A stretch of 64,000 nt of DNA from Aalborgiella sp963841045 (GCA_963841045.1 CAWJBD010000004.1:62001-126000); one strand, 5' to 3'; positions 7,256 through 17,212 are shown, counted from the stretch's first letter. Made by a program: numbers and translations. Notes: a model not told the origin generated them from the letters alone.

Positions 7256-9124
7256 TTACTCATCCTTACCGACTAAGTGGTACAACGGTGCTTTTTCCAT
7301 GGTGTATTCGCCGGTTTTCGGGTCACGACGTGATACGGTCAATACATGCCATTCGTCATCGTTCAGTTTCATGGCATCGCCGCGGTAGTAGTAACCTGGC
7401 CAACGGGTTTCTTTGCGGAACATGGTGTGATGCAACACGCTTTCAGACGTGCGCATACGGTGTTTTAATTCCCAAGCGCGCAGCAATTCGTGAATATCTT
7501 CAGCCGCCAATTTGTGCAAATCTTCTTCAAGAATTTTGATTTTCTTAAGACCGATATTGAGCAACTTTTCATTGGTCATGTAGTTAACAGTCACACCACC
7601 GCAATACTCGTCCATCAATTTTTGCAAACGGTCCAAACCTTGACGTGGATTGATGTAATGTGGGTTCACAGAACCAGCAACGATTTCATTGCGGAAAGTT
7701 TTGTAATGCTCCATTGGCTTGAAAATGGTTTCTTTCAAGTCATTGATTTGCTTGTCAGAAACTTGGATGCCTTCAGCTTTGCCATCGTCGATGTACTGGC
7801 AAGCAGCTTTCGCAGCCAAACGACCTTCAGTAAATGAACCTGAAGAGAACGCATGTGGTGTACCGCCAACCGCATCACCTGCACCAAACAAGCCAGCCAC
7901 ACTGGTCATGCGGTTGTAACCCCAGAAATACTCTGGCGGTGACAAGTCTTCAGGTCCTGAACACCAAGCGCCACAGCCTGTGGCGTGTGATCCCATGACG
8001 TAAGGTTCTGAAGTTGTTAATTCGGGATTCTCATTTTTTGGATCCACATCGGTCGCAGCCCAAAGAACGGCTTGACCAACTGTCATACCCAAGAAGTTAT
8101 GCCAACCGATTTCTTCCAGATGTGGATCTTGGAATGCTTCCATGGTGACCATGTGAATAGGACCACGACCGGCATTCACTTCGCTAATGAAGGCATGGTT
8201 ACGCAAACAAGTCGGAATAGGGCGATGTGAGCGATGTGAAACCTCAGGGTCCAAATACTCTTTACCGACCATTTCCATTAATTGTGGCCACCATTTTGAT
8301 TCATACTCTTCACCCAAACCGTTTTGTGTGTAGGTTTTTAAATGCAAGAAATATGCACCAACTGGGCCATAACCGTCTTTGAAACGAGCCAAAACAATGC
8401 GGTTTTCCATTTGCATCATTTTTGCACCTGCTTCGATGAGCAAACCGTAAGCTGAGCCAGATGACCAAGGTGCATACCACACGCGGCCAGCACCTTCGCC
8501 AACAGAACGTGGTTTGAAAATCATTGATGCACCGCCAGCGGCAACAATCACGGTCTTTGATTTGAATACATGGTAGTCACCTGTACGCACGTTGAAACCG
8601 ACCGCACCAGCAACACGGTTTTCCTTTGAATCATCCATCAATAGATGGGTCACGCAAACGCGGTTGAAAACTTTGTCAGCCGATTTTTTAGCTGCTTCAG
8701 CAACGATTGGCTTATATGACTCGCCATGAATCATGATTTGCCAACGGCCTTCACGCAGGTAAGCACCTGTCTTAGGGTTACGCATCAGTGGCAAGCCCCA
8801 TTCTTCAAACTGATGGACAGCTGAGTCAACGTGGCGCGCCATATCAAACAGCAAGTCTTCACGAACCATGCCCATCAAATCGATACGTGCATAGCGGACA
8901 TGATCTTCAGGATTGTTTTCACCGAAACGTGTACCCATGTAGCAGTTAATGGCATATAAGCCTTGAGCAACTGCGCCAGAGCGGTCAATGTTGGCCTTTT
9001 CAGCAATGACAATCTTTTTATTTTGTCCCCAAAAACGCGCTTCCCAAGCTGCGCCTGTGCCGCCTAAGCCTGCACCGGCGACTAAGACATCAATGTTGTC
9101 TTCAATGATAGTTTTGATAGCCAT
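7256..9124 (-). CDS. aprA: Adenylylsulfate (APS) reductase alpha subunit
   Basis: A 622-residue flavoprotein. The N-terminal FAD-binding motif is VAGAGLGGTGAAWEARFWG, and the body has the AprA blocks HGESYKPIVAEAAK, GGASMIFKPRSVGEGAGR and the C-terminal ELKHRMRTSESVLHHTMFR and RWPGYYYRGD. With AprB it interconverts APS and sulfite plus AMP. In a sulfur oxidiser it runs in the oxidative direction to make APS, which Sat converts to ATP and sulfate. The start overlaps the aprB stop (TAATG), so translation is coupled. The gene order sat-aprM-aprB-aprA matches sulfur-oxidising lineages that use AprM. Confidence 0.97.
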   Translation of the reverse strand: MAIKTIIEDNIDVLVAGAGLGGTGAAWEARFWGQNKKIVIAEKANIDRSGAVAQGLYAINCYMGTRFGENNPEDHVRYARIDLMGMVREDLLFDMARHVDSAVHQFEEWGLPLMRNPKTGAYLREGRWQIMIHGESYKPIVAEAAKKSADKVFNRVCVTHLLMDDSKENRVAGAVGFNVRTGDYHVFKSKTVIVAAGGASMIFKPRSVGEGAGRVWYAPWSSGSAYGLLIEAGAKMMQMENRIVLARFKDGYGPVGAYFLHLKTYTQNGLGEEYESKWWPQLMEMVGKEYLDPEVSHRSHRPIPTCLRNHAFISEVNAGRGPIHMVTMEAFQDPHLEEIGWHNFLGMTVGQAVLWAATDVDPKNENPELTTSEPYVMGSHATGCGAWCSGPEDLSPPEYFWGYNRMTSVAGLFGAGDAVGGTPHAFSSGSFTEGRLAAKAACQYIDDGKAEGIQVSDKQINDLKETIFKPMEHYKTFRNEIVAGSVNPHYINPRQGLDRLQKLMDEYCGGVTVNYMTNEKLLNIGLKKIKILEEDLHKLAAEDIHELLRAWELKHRMRTSESVLHHTMFRKETRWPGYYYRGDAMKLNDDEWHVLTVSRRDPKTGEYTMEKAPLYHLVGKDE

Positions 9125-9606
9125 TAGTAAAATACTCCTTGTTTCATCTTGAGACCATTTGACTCCAATGTGTGTAAACCGCCGTCATCCATACGGACGT
9201 ATTTGGGTTCGTTGTACAACAATTGGCTGTTGCGCATGCTGTCTGTAGGTCCTGCTACTTCCGCGAGCTTAGGAATAAATTTACCCCATGGCTTGGTTGT
9301 GATTGGCGCCAGCAATTCAAGATCTTTCTTGCCATTGCGGAACTTGATGCGCCATGCAATTGTTCCTTTTTCTTCATCACGGTCAACGCGAACGGAGTGT
9401 CCCAAAGGTGCGAAATCTGCATAGCCACGAACATCAATCGCATGATGCGGGCAAGCTTTTACGCAAGAAAAACATTCCCAGCACATGTTGGGCTCAATGT
9501 TGTAAGCACGGCGTACAGTTTTATCGATGTGCATGATATCTGATGGGCAAATATCGACGCAATGACCACATCCATCGCAACGGGTCATATATACAAAGGT
9601 TGGCAT
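9124..9606 (-). CDS. aprB: APS reductase beta subunit, ferredoxin-type
   Basis: A 160-residue protein with two [4Fe-4S] clusters near its N-terminus: CDGCGHCVDICP at about residues 10-21 and CWECFSCVKACP at about 42-53. The following domain with the tail wrapping round AprA is typical of AprB. It passes electrons between the AprA flavin and the membrane partner, here AprM. It overlaps aprA by one base and lies 43 bp after aprM. Confidence 0.97.
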   Translation of the reverse strand: MPTFVYMTRCDGCGHCVDICPSDIMHIDKTVRRAYNIEPNMCWECFSCVKACPHHAIDVRGYADFAPLGHSVRVDRDEEKGTIAWRIKFRNGKKDLELLAPITTKPWGKFIPKLAEVAGPTDSMRNSQLLYNEPKYVRMDDGGLHTLESNGLKMKQGVFY

Positions 9607-9649
9607 AGTAATCCTCTTTTAAAAAATGATGTGAGCTGTGACAGAAATA

Positions 9650-10489
9650 TCAGTAGTGCTTTGGTGCTTCGCGCTTGATGCCCAATCCCATGTTTTCTGG
9701 ATTCTTGCCCATGTATTCTGGAATATCAGGAAACAAGGCATGTACTTTAGGATCATTCAAGTCATAAGTAGCTGGCAGATTTTCACGCGAGCCATCGGCT
9801 TTGGTGATTTTCTTTTGAAATGCTGCAGCAGGCTTGAAAAACATGTGTGCAAATTTTGACCACAACACACCACCGAAGAGAATGGTGCTTGACAGAATGA
9901 ATAACGCAAATAACAACCAAGCCATGCTACCGCCGCGATTGAAAGACCACAGCAAAGCAAATGTTGCAGTTGCAAGCAAGGAAAGTATGAACATATCGGC
10001 GCGAACCAATTTGTACCACGGACGACCTTCGGCAGATACATCAACACGGATGAAGAACCAGAACCAGTAACCGCCAAAACACAACATGGCTGCACCAATA
10101 TGCCACCACAGTGAAGCTGTCGGAGTCGCATCAGCAGCCAGCGGAGAAGCCCAAATTTGCATCACTGTTGTGATAACAAAAATAATAAAGCCATACATGG
10201 TGAACAGATGTGAAATACGGCGTTTTGGGTTTGAAAATTCGCCAGAAGTTAACACTTCATTTGTCAATGTGCTGACAGCAAGCGATACCTTTTCACCACC
10301 GCTGACTTCACGCTTGGCATTGAGCTTTGCTTTTTCTGCATTGGCGAAAAAGAATTTGGCACTTTGCTTGTGGATCATGTCGATGATTGTTCCACCAGCA
10401 ACCAGAATAATCATCAGGAAGATGTAGGTTTTCATCGCACTCTGTGGAATCACATTGACGAGATCCGCGAACGGGTTACTGGTAAACAT
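9650..10489 (-). CDS. aprM: AprM, membrane electron-transfer partner of APS reductase
   Basis: A 279-residue membrane protein with about five or six hydrophobic helices (for example residues 20-38, 100-120, 128-148, 165-185 and 192-210) and a soluble C-terminal tail. Its place directly before aprBA and the pattern FSNPKRRISHLFTMYGF fit AprM, which links AprBA to the quinone pool in organisms without QmoABC. No qmo genes are seen here. It lies between sat and aprB on the same strand. Confidence 0.88.
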   Translation of the reverse strand: MFTSNPFADLVNVIPQSAMKTYIFLMIILVAGGTIIDMIHKQSAKFFFANAEKAKLNAKREVSGGEKVSLAVSTLTNEVLTSGEFSNPKRRISHLFTMYGFIIFVITTVMQIWASPLAADATPTASLWWHIGAAMLCFGGYWFWFFIRVDVSAEGRPWYKLVRADMFILSLLATATFALLWSFNRGGSMAWLLFALFILSSTILFGGVLWSKFAHMFFKPAAAFQKKITKADGSRENLPATYDLNDPKVHALFPDIPEYMGKNPENMGLGIKREAPKHY

Positions 10490-10555
10490 AGGCTCAATTC
10501 TCCTCGGTTGATAGACTAACTTAAAAACTTAATATAACTTGCAAAAAAATAGTGA

Positions 10556-11731
10556 TCAATGGGCTTCAATGCTGTTGTAGTACTCACGCAAAATCGCGAG
10601 CACTTCAGGGCGACTAAATTCGGGCGCCACATCCGCACCTTTGGACAGTGCGTTCCGCAATTCTGTGCCTGACACTTGCAAACGATCCGCATCGGTATGT
10701 GGACAGGTTTTGGCTGATGCCATACCGCCACATTTGTAGCACCAGAATGAAATATCGATCTTCAATGCCTCAGTTTGCAAAGCACCTTTGGGTACTGTAT
10801 CAAATATGTGGTGCGCATCAAATGGGCCGTAATAGCTACCTACGCCTGCATGGTCTCGGCCAACAATTTGGTGTGAACAGCCATAGTTTTGGCGGAAAAC
10901 AGCGTGCAGCAATGCTTCGCGCGGACCTGCATAACGCATATCCAGTGGGTAACCGGCTTGTACGACTGTTTTCTTAACGAAATAAAGGTCAGTCAAAGTA
11001 CCAATCGCTTTGGCGCGGACTTCGGCAGGGATATCGCCTGGTTTTAAGTTGCCAAGCAATGAATGGATAAGCACGCCATCACAAGTTTCTATCGCAATTT
11101 TTGCAAGATACTCATGTGAGCGGTGCATCGGATTGCGTGTTTGGAAACAGGCAATTTTTGACCAGCCCATTTGTGTGAAGATGGCACGTGTTTCAGCAGG
11201 AGTTTTGAATAATTCGGGGTACTTCTCTGGAAAACCACCTTGTGACAGAACTTTGATAGAACCTGCCAAGTTGACATCACCTTGCGCCATGACCATTTGA
11301 ACACCTGGGTGTTTGGCATCAGTGGTTTTGAATACAGATTGGCATTCGTGTGCTTTGTCAATGGCGTATTTTTCACTGACTTGCATGGTCGCAAGAATGC
11401 TGCCATCTTCAGAATCGACCAATGCCACATCACTGCCAATTGCAATCTTTTCAGCGCTGCCAGCATCGGTGGACAAAGTAATAGGGATGGGCCAAAACAA
11501 ACCGTCAGCCATGGTCATGGTGTCGCAAACACCTTGCCAATCGGCTTTTGTCATGAATCCGTTCAGTGGCGTAAAACCACCAATACCCAACATGATGATG
11601 TCACCTTTTTCACGCGAACTGACGCGAATTTGAGGCAAAGTCTCCGCACGTTTGAGTTCATTTGCAAGATTTGAACCGTCTAACAAGAGGGGCTTAAGAC
11701 CACGACCACCGTGGGGTTCGACTAAAGGCAT
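10556..11731 (-). CDS. sat: ATP sulfurylase (sulfate adenylyltransferase)
   Basis: A 391-residue Sat of the monomeric type used in dissimilatory sulfur metabolism. Key nucleotide-binding motifs are QTRNPMHRSHEYL and GRDHAGVGSYYGPFDAH, and the zinc-type cysteines CYKCGGMASAKTC appear near the C-terminus. In the oxidative direction it turns APS plus pyrophosphate into ATP and sulfate. It is the first gene of sat-aprMBA; a candidate operator lies at 11860-11901. Confidence 0.96.
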   Translation of the reverse strand: MPLVEPHGGRGLKPLLLDGSNLANELKRAETLPQIRVSSREKGDIIMLGIGGFTPLNGFMTKADWQGVCDTMTMADGLFWPIPITLSTDAGSAEKIAIGSDVALVDSEDGSILATMQVSEKYAIDKAHECQSVFKTTDAKHPGVQMVMAQGDVNLAGSIKVLSQGGFPEKYPELFKTPAETRAIFTQMGWSKIACFQTRNPMHRSHEYLAKIAIETCDGVLIHSLLGNLKPGDIPAEVRAKAIGTLTDLYFVKKTVVQAGYPLDMRYAGPREALLHAVFRQNYGCSHQIVGRDHAGVGSYYGPFDAHHIFDTVPKGALQTEALKIDISFWCYKCGGMASAKTCPHTDADRLQVSGTELRNALSKGADVAPEFSRPEVLAILREYYNSIEAH

Positions 11732-11859
11732 GAACTGTCTCTTTTCTATGAATTAGTTTAATTTTTTTGTTAACTTTGTGTAAGGCACAACTATAACTGC
11801 TCACCGCTCACACTGAAAGCCATAACAGTCGTAATTACAAACTACGGCAAGATTTTTTG

Positions 11860-11901
11860 CTACTACCGCATGGGGTGGGCTTGCATAACCCAATCGGGTA
11901 G
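11860..11901 (-). promoter_or_regulatory. 42-bp element upstream of sat, matching the one upstream of soeA
   Basis: CTACTACCG-N3-GGGGT-N8-ATAACC-N5-GGGTAG lies about 130-170 bp upstream of the sat start. The same 42-bp arrangement with identical spacings occurs at 16641-16682 upstream of soeA (34 of 42 bases equal in my alignment). Its outer parts CTACTACC and GGGTAGTAG also form an imperfect inverted repeat. I take it as a binding site for a common regulator; which one is inference. Confidence 0.6.
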
Positions 11902-11930
11902 TAGGGTTAAATTCTGTAGATTGTGCAAAT

Positions 11931-12908
11931 TCATGTTATGGCATGGTAGTACAAATTTTGCGGATGATTTGCTTGTGCAAAGAAAAACCATCTTTCTGCA
12001 ATCAAACCGAGGTATTGAATGACGAAAGTGACCAACAAAATGTTGGTAGAAATATTGCCAAGCACACTGGATAACAATGTCAGTGGGATGACAAAAACAG
12101 CCACCAAAAAGAACCACTTGATCAGTTTAAGTTTCGATTTTGTGGCGCCATGGAAAAACTCACGGGTATTGAACGAACCGCCTAAGAAACCAGCAGCGTT
12201 TTGACTGATTTTGGGGTGTTTGATACCAATCGCAGTTTGTAGAGTAGATTTTGGTTTTAATTTAGCATTTCTGATCAGTGAAGCAATGCGACCAATCAAA
12301 GCCAGAACTGTGATGATGATGGCCCAGCCTGTGAAAAAATTGACTTGTGATGGCGCAGAATAAGAAGCGAATAGTGCCGCTAAAGTAAAACCAGATGCAC
12401 CACCTAATAAGATGTAATTGATAACAGTCAATGGGCTGTGCCATTCTTGTAAAAATCGTACGCCCGCATAGACCATGCCCGTTGTGATGAACAGTGCGAA
12501 TGCCAAAATGGTCGCCACTATGCCAATGACGATGGTTGCGTCAACCACCAAGCCACTATTTAATGTAATGAATGTTGGATTGAAGCCCGATAGATGCGTG
12601 ACCCCGTACAGAAAAACAAAAGCCATGAATATTGGCAGAACAATCACTTCACGGGCTAGCCAAGATGTACGCCATTGCATGACGGCACGCCATGCGCGTT
12701 CTGGATGCCCTAAATGAAAGAAAGAAGCAATCAAACCACCAATGAGCAAGAGCAATGCAAACGCAGAACCATAGCCATAGAAAAATGTAGATTGCAAGGG
12801 CAACAATCCAAATAGTGAATAAGTTTGATGCGTGAACAAGGCTAAAAACAAGCCTTGCGCCGCACCAATTAAGGTGGTTAGAAAAATAACTGAGAATGCT
12901 GGTTTCAT
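11931..12908 (-). CDS. soeC: Sulfite dehydrogenase membrane anchor subunit (DmsC-like)
   Basis: A 325-residue integral membrane protein with about eight hydrophobic helices, starting MKPAFSVIFLTTLIGAAQGLF, of the DmsC/SoeC anchor family. It holds the SoeAB catalytic dimer on the inner face of the membrane and passes electrons to quinone. It follows soeB by 32 bp. The next gene downstream is sat after about 200 bp that holds the shared element. Confidence 0.9.
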   Translation of the reverse strand: MKPAFSVIFLTTLIGAAQGLFLALFTHQTYSLFGLLPLQSTFFYGYGSAFALLLLIGGLIASFFHLGHPERAWRAVMQWRTSWLAREVIVLPIFMAFVFLYGVTHLSGFNPTFITLNSGLVVDATIVIGIVATILAFALFITTGMVYAGVRFLQEWHSPLTVINYILLGGASGFTLAALFASYSAPSQVNFFTGWAIIITVLALIGRIASLIRNAKLKPKSTLQTAIGIKHPKISQNAAGFLGGSFNTREFFHGATKSKLKLIKWFFLVAVFVIPLTLLSSVLGNISTNILLVTFVIQYLGLIAERWFFFAQANHPQNLYYHAIT

Positions 12909-12940
12909 AAGGTCAAGTTGGCCAGTTTGGCTAGTTCCGG

Positions 12941-13666
12941 TTACGCAATGTCATCCAGTGATGCTTCCGACATATTTGGTTTTGGCAACAATTGATCTAA
13001 CTTCAGAGGATTATCAACACGCGTCAGCTCATCATGGTGAATGTGCACAGGGTTTTTCCGTCTTGGCAAATAATGATTGGATGGCTGCGTGCCCCATTCC
13101 GGCATCAAGGCATATCCTGCATAGTCGCGGATTGCTTTGGATACGACCGATTCAGAATCGTGAATGTCACCGAATAAACGCGCATTGGTAGGGCAGGACA
13201 GTACGCAAGCAGGTTTACGTTCCCGTTCGGGCAAAGCTTGATTGTGTATACGGTCAACACACAGTGTGCATTTGGTCATTACTTTACGCGACTCATCAAA
13301 CTCACGCGCACCATAGGGGCAAGCCCACGAACAATATTTACAGCCTATGCATTTGTCGTAATCAACCAAAACAATTCCATCTTCTTTGCGTTTATAGCTG
13401 GCACCTGTTGGGCACACAGGAACGCAAGGAGGTTCTTCACAATGCAAACACGATTTCGGGAAATGCACCGTCTGGGTGTTCGGGAATTCGCCTACTTCAA
13501 AAGTCTGAACACGGTTAAAAAAAGTACCTGATGGGTCTTTGTCATACGGGTTTTCATCCGTCAAAGAACCCGCAGCACCCGATGTGTTCCATTGCTTGCA
13601 GCTGGTGACGCAGGCATGACAACCGACACAAACATTGAGATCAATCACCAAAGCGAGTTGTGTCAT
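12941..13666 (-). CDS. soeB: Sulfite dehydrogenase iron-sulfur subunit
   Basis: A 241-residue DmsB-type ferredoxin subunit with four [4Fe-4S] cysteine groups: CVGCHACVTSC at residues 12-22, a group with CLHCEEPPCVPVCP, one with CIGCKYCSWACP and one with CTLCVDR plus a later CVLSCP. It relays electrons from the molybdenum site in SoeA to SoeC. The start overlaps the soeA stop by four bases (ATGA), so the two are translationally coupled. Confidence 0.93.
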   Translation of the reverse strand: MTQLALVIDLNVCVGCHACVTSCKQWNTSGAAGSLTDENPYDKDPSGTFFNRVQTFEVGEFPNTQTVHFPKSCLHCEEPPCVPVCPTGASYKRKEDGIVLVDYDKCIGCKYCSWACPYGAREFDESRKVMTKCTLCVDRIHNQALPERERKPACVLSCPTNARLFGDIHDSESVVSKAIRDYAGYALMPEWGTQPSNHYLPRRKNPVHIHHDELTRVDNPLKLDQLLPKPNMSEASLDDIA

Positions 13667-16590
13667 TTCTGACTCCCTTTGTTTTGTCCATTTTTGTTAC
13701 GTCCAGCGAAATAATTCAATATAGACGCACTGGTTTTCATTCCAGGAGCTGTCGGTACCGCAGCGAATTGTGGCCATGTATCTTTGGCATCTGGCTCAGC
13801 TTTGCTGATACGCACACGAACATCGTACCAAGCCGCTTGGCCCGTTACAGGATCTGAATTGGAGGAAGGAGATTCGCAACCAGGCAATGCGGATAACTCT
13901 TCACTGATGAGGTGATTCAGCAAAAAACCACGTTGAGATTCGTTTGCATCAGGCGACAAATTCCAAGCTCCCGCAGATTTCCCAATTGCATTCCAAGTCC
14001 ATACAGTGCCTGGCTCGACGGATTCGGAGTATTTGGCCATGCATCGAACTTTCCCCCATTGGGATTCAACCCACATCCAGCCACCGTCTTCAATGCCTGC
14101 TGCTTTGGCAACTTTTGGGTTCACATACAGATGGTTATGCGTATGAATTTGTCGCAACCATGCATTTTGCGAGTCCCATGAATGGTACATCGCCATAGGG
14201 CGTTGCGTTACCGCATTCAGAGGGAACTTTGTCAAATCAGATTGTTGCGTTTCCAATGGTTCAAAATAAAACGGCAGTGGATCAAAATAGGTTTCAATGC
14301 GTTTTTTCAAGTGCTCAGGCGGTTTGCGCGAATAGCCTTTACCTTGCGCCGCCATGCGGAATTTTTGCAACACTTCAGAATAGATGTGTATGTTGATGGG
14401 TTCTGCATAACGCTGTACGCGGTTGCGCTGCGACCATTCCAAATAGCCTTTGTTCCAATTGCGCATGTATTGGTAAGAAGCAGGCAATTTGTGGTGATAA
14501 ACACAATTGTTTTTTTCGTACATTTCCCATTGACGCGGATTGGGCTCACCCTTCAAGAATTTTTCGCCGCCTTTACCACGCCAACCAGATAGGAAACCGA
14601 TACCTGAACCTGGTTCGGTTTCGTAATTGATGATGAAGTCGGGGTAATCGCGGTATTTACGCTCACCATTCGGTCGAACGAATGCGGGAAATTTGAGGCG
14701 ACTGGCCAATTCAATCAGAACTTCTTGAAATGGTTTGCTGTCACCTGTTGGCGGCAACACAGGGATACGCACGGAATCAACAGGACCGTCAAATTCTGAA
14801 ATGGGTCTGTCCAACATGGACATCACATCATGGCGTTCCAGGTAAGTGGTGTCGGGTAATACCAAATCGGCAAATGCGGTTGTTTCGGATTGGAACGCAT
14901 CACACACAACCAAGAATGGAATTTTGTATTCACCATCATCGCGTTTATCGACCAACATCTTGCGAACTTCAGATGTGTTCATTGACGAATTCCATGCCAT
15001 GTTGGCCATGAAGAGCAACAAAGTATCAATCGGATACGGATCGCCACGCCAAGCATTGGTGATGGCGTTGTGCATCATGCCATGGACTGACAGTGGGTAT
15101 TCCCATGAGAATGCTTTGTCTAAACGAACGGGTTTGCCATCGTCATCTACAAACAAATCATCCGGCTCTGCAGGCCATCCTAATGGCATGCCGTCAAGCG
15201 GCGAATTGGGTTTGATTGCCAAGGGCGTGTTGGGTGTTTTTGCGCAAGGTGGAATAGGGCGGGGGAAGGGTGCTTTGTGTCTAAAACCGCCTGGTCTATC
15301 GATGGTTCCCAACAGAGACATCAAAATCGCCAGTGCTCGTATGGTGTGAAACCCGTTGGAGTGGGCCGCAATGCCACGCATGGCGTGGAATGCAACAGGG
15401 TTTCCCGTGACGGTATCGTGTTCTTTCCCCCATGAATCGGTCCACGGAATGGGCAGTTCGATGGTTTGATCACGTGCTGTGATTCCCATTTCATGCGCCA
15501 ATTTCCGAATAGATTCGGCTGATAGACCAGTGATGCTGGCGGCCCAATCAGGCGTGTATTCTTCAACTCGCTCTTTAAGAAGTTGAAATGCAGGTTTAAC
15601 CAAGGTTCCATCTGAGAGTCTGAATTCACCCAACAAATACGGGTCACATCCTTCGGCATGGGTCACAACAGGTTTGTTGCTGGCACGGTCCCACCATAGT
15701 TTGTTTTGTGGGTCAAAACAACCTTCTTCTTCTGGCACTTCGGTGCGCACAAACATGCCAAATTCGTCTTGCGCGGTGTTCAAATTCACCAGTTCGCCTG
15801 CATTGGTATAGCGCACCAAAAACTCTCGGTCGTACAAACCAGTTTTGATGAGTTCGTGAATCAGTGCCAAAAGCAATGCACCGTCAGTTCCGGGTTTGAT
15901 CGGCATCCATTCGTCTGCAATGGCGGAGTAGCCTGTGCGAATCGGGTTAATGGAAATAAAACGACCACCGTCCCGTTTGAATTTTGACAAAGCTATCTTC
16001 ATGGGGTTCGAATGGTGGTCTTCTGCCGTGCCAATCATCACGAACAATTTGGCGCGCTCTAAATCGGGTCCACCAAACTCCCAAAACGAACCGCCAATGG
16101 TGTAAATCATGCCCGCAGCCATGTTGACAGAGCAAAAGCCACCATGTGCGGCGTAATTGGGTGTACCAAACTGGCGCGCAAACAAACCAGTTAAGGCTTG
16201 CATCTGATCACGTCCAGTAAACAGTGCAAACTTCTTAGGGTCGGTTTCGCGTATCTTTTGCAGGCGTTTTTCTAGGATAGAAAAAGCTTCATCCCACTCT
16301 ATGGCTTCAAATTCACCAGCACCGCGTTCACTACCAGGTTTGCGTCGCAATGGCTTTGTCAGACGCGCAGGTGAATACTGCTTCATGATGCCAGACGAAC
16401 CCTTGGCGCACAAAACGCCCTGATTCAAAGGGTGATCAGGGTTGCCTTCAATGTATCTGACTTCGCCATCGCGTAAATGAACCCGAATGCCACAGCGGCA
16501 CGCACACATGTAGCACGTGGTGTTTTTAACTTCCGTCACGGCTTGTGGACGCGGGTTAGCGCTGGGGTTGTGTAGAGGCGTAGCGGACAT
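13663..16590 (-). CDS. soeA: Sulfite dehydrogenase molybdopterin subunit
   Basis: A 975-residue molybdopterin oxidoreductase of the polysulfide reductase/DMSO reductase superfamily. The N-terminal cluster motif is exact: C26-x2-C29-x3-C33-x27-C61. There is no twin-arginine signal, so the enzyme is cytoplasmic, as known for SoeABC. SoeABC oxidises sulfite directly to sulfate and feeds the quinone pool, a route parallel to AprMBA-Sat. The gene heads soeABC, with the 42-bp element found also at sat lying 51-92 bp upstream of the start. Polysulfide reductase is the main alternative, but the neighbours favour sulfite oxidation. Confidence 0.92.
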   Translation of the reverse strand: MSATPLHNPSANPRPQAVTEVKNTTCYMCACRCGIRVHLRDGEVRYIEGNPDHPLNQGVLCAKGSSGIMKQYSPARLTKPLRRKPGSERGAGEFEAIEWDEAFSILEKRLQKIRETDPKKFALFTGRDQMQALTGLFARQFGTPNYAAHGGFCSVNMAAGMIYTIGGSFWEFGGPDLERAKLFVMIGTAEDHHSNPMKIALSKFKRDGGRFISINPIRTGYSAIADEWMPIKPGTDGALLLALIHELIKTGLYDREFLVRYTNAGELVNLNTAQDEFGMFVRTEVPEEEGCFDPQNKLWWDRASNKPVVTHAEGCDPYLLGEFRLSDGTLVKPAFQLLKERVEEYTPDWAASITGLSAESIRKLAHEMGITARDQTIELPIPWTDSWGKEHDTVTGNPVAFHAMRGIAAHSNGFHTIRALAILMSLLGTIDRPGGFRHKAPFPRPIPPCAKTPNTPLAIKPNSPLDGMPLGWPAEPDDLFVDDDGKPVRLDKAFSWEYPLSVHGMMHNAITNAWRGDPYPIDTLLLFMANMAWNSSMNTSEVRKMLVDKRDDGEYKIPFLVVCDAFQSETTAFADLVLPDTTYLERHDVMSMLDRPISEFDGPVDSVRIPVLPPTGDSKPFQEVLIELASRLKFPAFVRPNGERKYRDYPDFIINYETEPGSGIGFLSGWRGKGGEKFLKGEPNPRQWEMYEKNNCVYHHKLPASYQYMRNWNKGYLEWSQRNRVQRYAEPINIHIYSEVLQKFRMAAQGKGYSRKPPEHLKKRIETYFDPLPFYFEPLETQQSDLTKFPLNAVTQRPMAMYHSWDSQNAWLRQIHTHNHLYVNPKVAKAAGIEDGGWMWVESQWGKVRCMAKYSESVEPGTVWTWNAIGKSAGAWNLSPDANESQRGFLLNHLISEELSALPGCESPSSNSDPVTGQAAWYDVRVRISKAEPDAKDTWPQFAAVPTAPGMKTSASILNYFAGRNKNGQNKGSQK

Positions 16591-16640
16591 AGTGGCTTAT
16601 AGATGAAAAGTGTGATTTGACGCCAGAGACCATTATGTGT

Positions 16641-16682
16641 CTACTACCGACAGGGGTATGCATTCATAACCCAATTGGGTAG
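16641..16682 (-). promoter_or_regulatory. 42-bp element upstream of soeA
   Basis: CTACTACCG-N3-GGGGT-N8-ATAACC-N5-GGGTAG, the same architecture as at sat (11860-11901). The core ACCCAATTGGGT is a perfect palindrome in this copy, and AGGGGTA fits the reverse complement of the NarL heptamer TACYYMT. It lies in the 179-bp divergent gap between soeA and the DUF3579 gene. Confidence 0.6.
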
Positions 16683-16769
16683 CACTGAATAACATCATAA
16701 ATTTTGCTTATATAAAGTCCTGCCACATCATTCATCAATATTCTTATGTCTTATATAAGATAGAATACT

Positions 16770-17162
16770 ATGGCGTCGCAGCAAAACACGCATGCACGCT
16801 TTCGATTCAATTGCATACCCCGCATGACACTCGCCAACAGCAAAACCTACATCATCAAAGGCATCACCAAAGAAGGTAAGACCTTTCGACCCAGCGATTG
16901 GTCTGAACGTTTGGCTGGTGTGATGAGCCAGTTCCGGCCTGGCGGCGCCCAATCTGGCAGGCAATTGAGTTATTCACCATGGTGTGTTCCCCGAGTATTT
17001 GGCGATGTGAGGTGCGTGGTGGTGAAGAGCGATATCCGCTCCCTAGAGCCCATGGCTTGGGATTTTGTGATGAATTTCGCCAAAGATAACCATTTAACGG
17101 TCATTGAATTGACAGATTCTGACCTCCATGAGCTCCAAAATTCAGATAATTTCAAAAAATAG
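16770..17162 (+). CDS. DUF3579 protein
   Basis: A 130-residue soluble protein with the pattern KTYIIKGITKEGKTFRPSDW then SERLAGVMSQF, which I recognise as DUF3579, common in betaproteobacteria and of unknown function. Neither candidate start (ATG 16770 or ATG 16824, the latter nearer to the usual family start) has a clear ribosome binding site. It is divergent from soeA and followed by a terminator hairpin. Confidence 0.8.
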   Translation: MASQQNTHARFRFNCIPRMTLANSKTYIIKGITKEGKTFRPSDWSERLAGVMSQFRPGGAQSGRQLSYSPWCVPRVFGDVRCVVVKSDIRSLEPMAWDFVMNFAKDNHLTVIELTDSDLHELQNSDNFKK

Positions 17163-17181
17163 CACGGTCGTACTATTTTTT
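17154..17181 (+). terminator. Terminator after the DUF3579 gene
   Basis: AAAAAATAG and CTATTTTTT pair around CACGGTCGTA, whose ACG/CGT can also pair. The T-run falls in the right arm. It overlaps the stop codon of the DUF3579 gene. Confidence 0.6.
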
Positions 17182-17212
17182 ATGGATAATACACTCTACA
17201 ATCGCTTGAATC

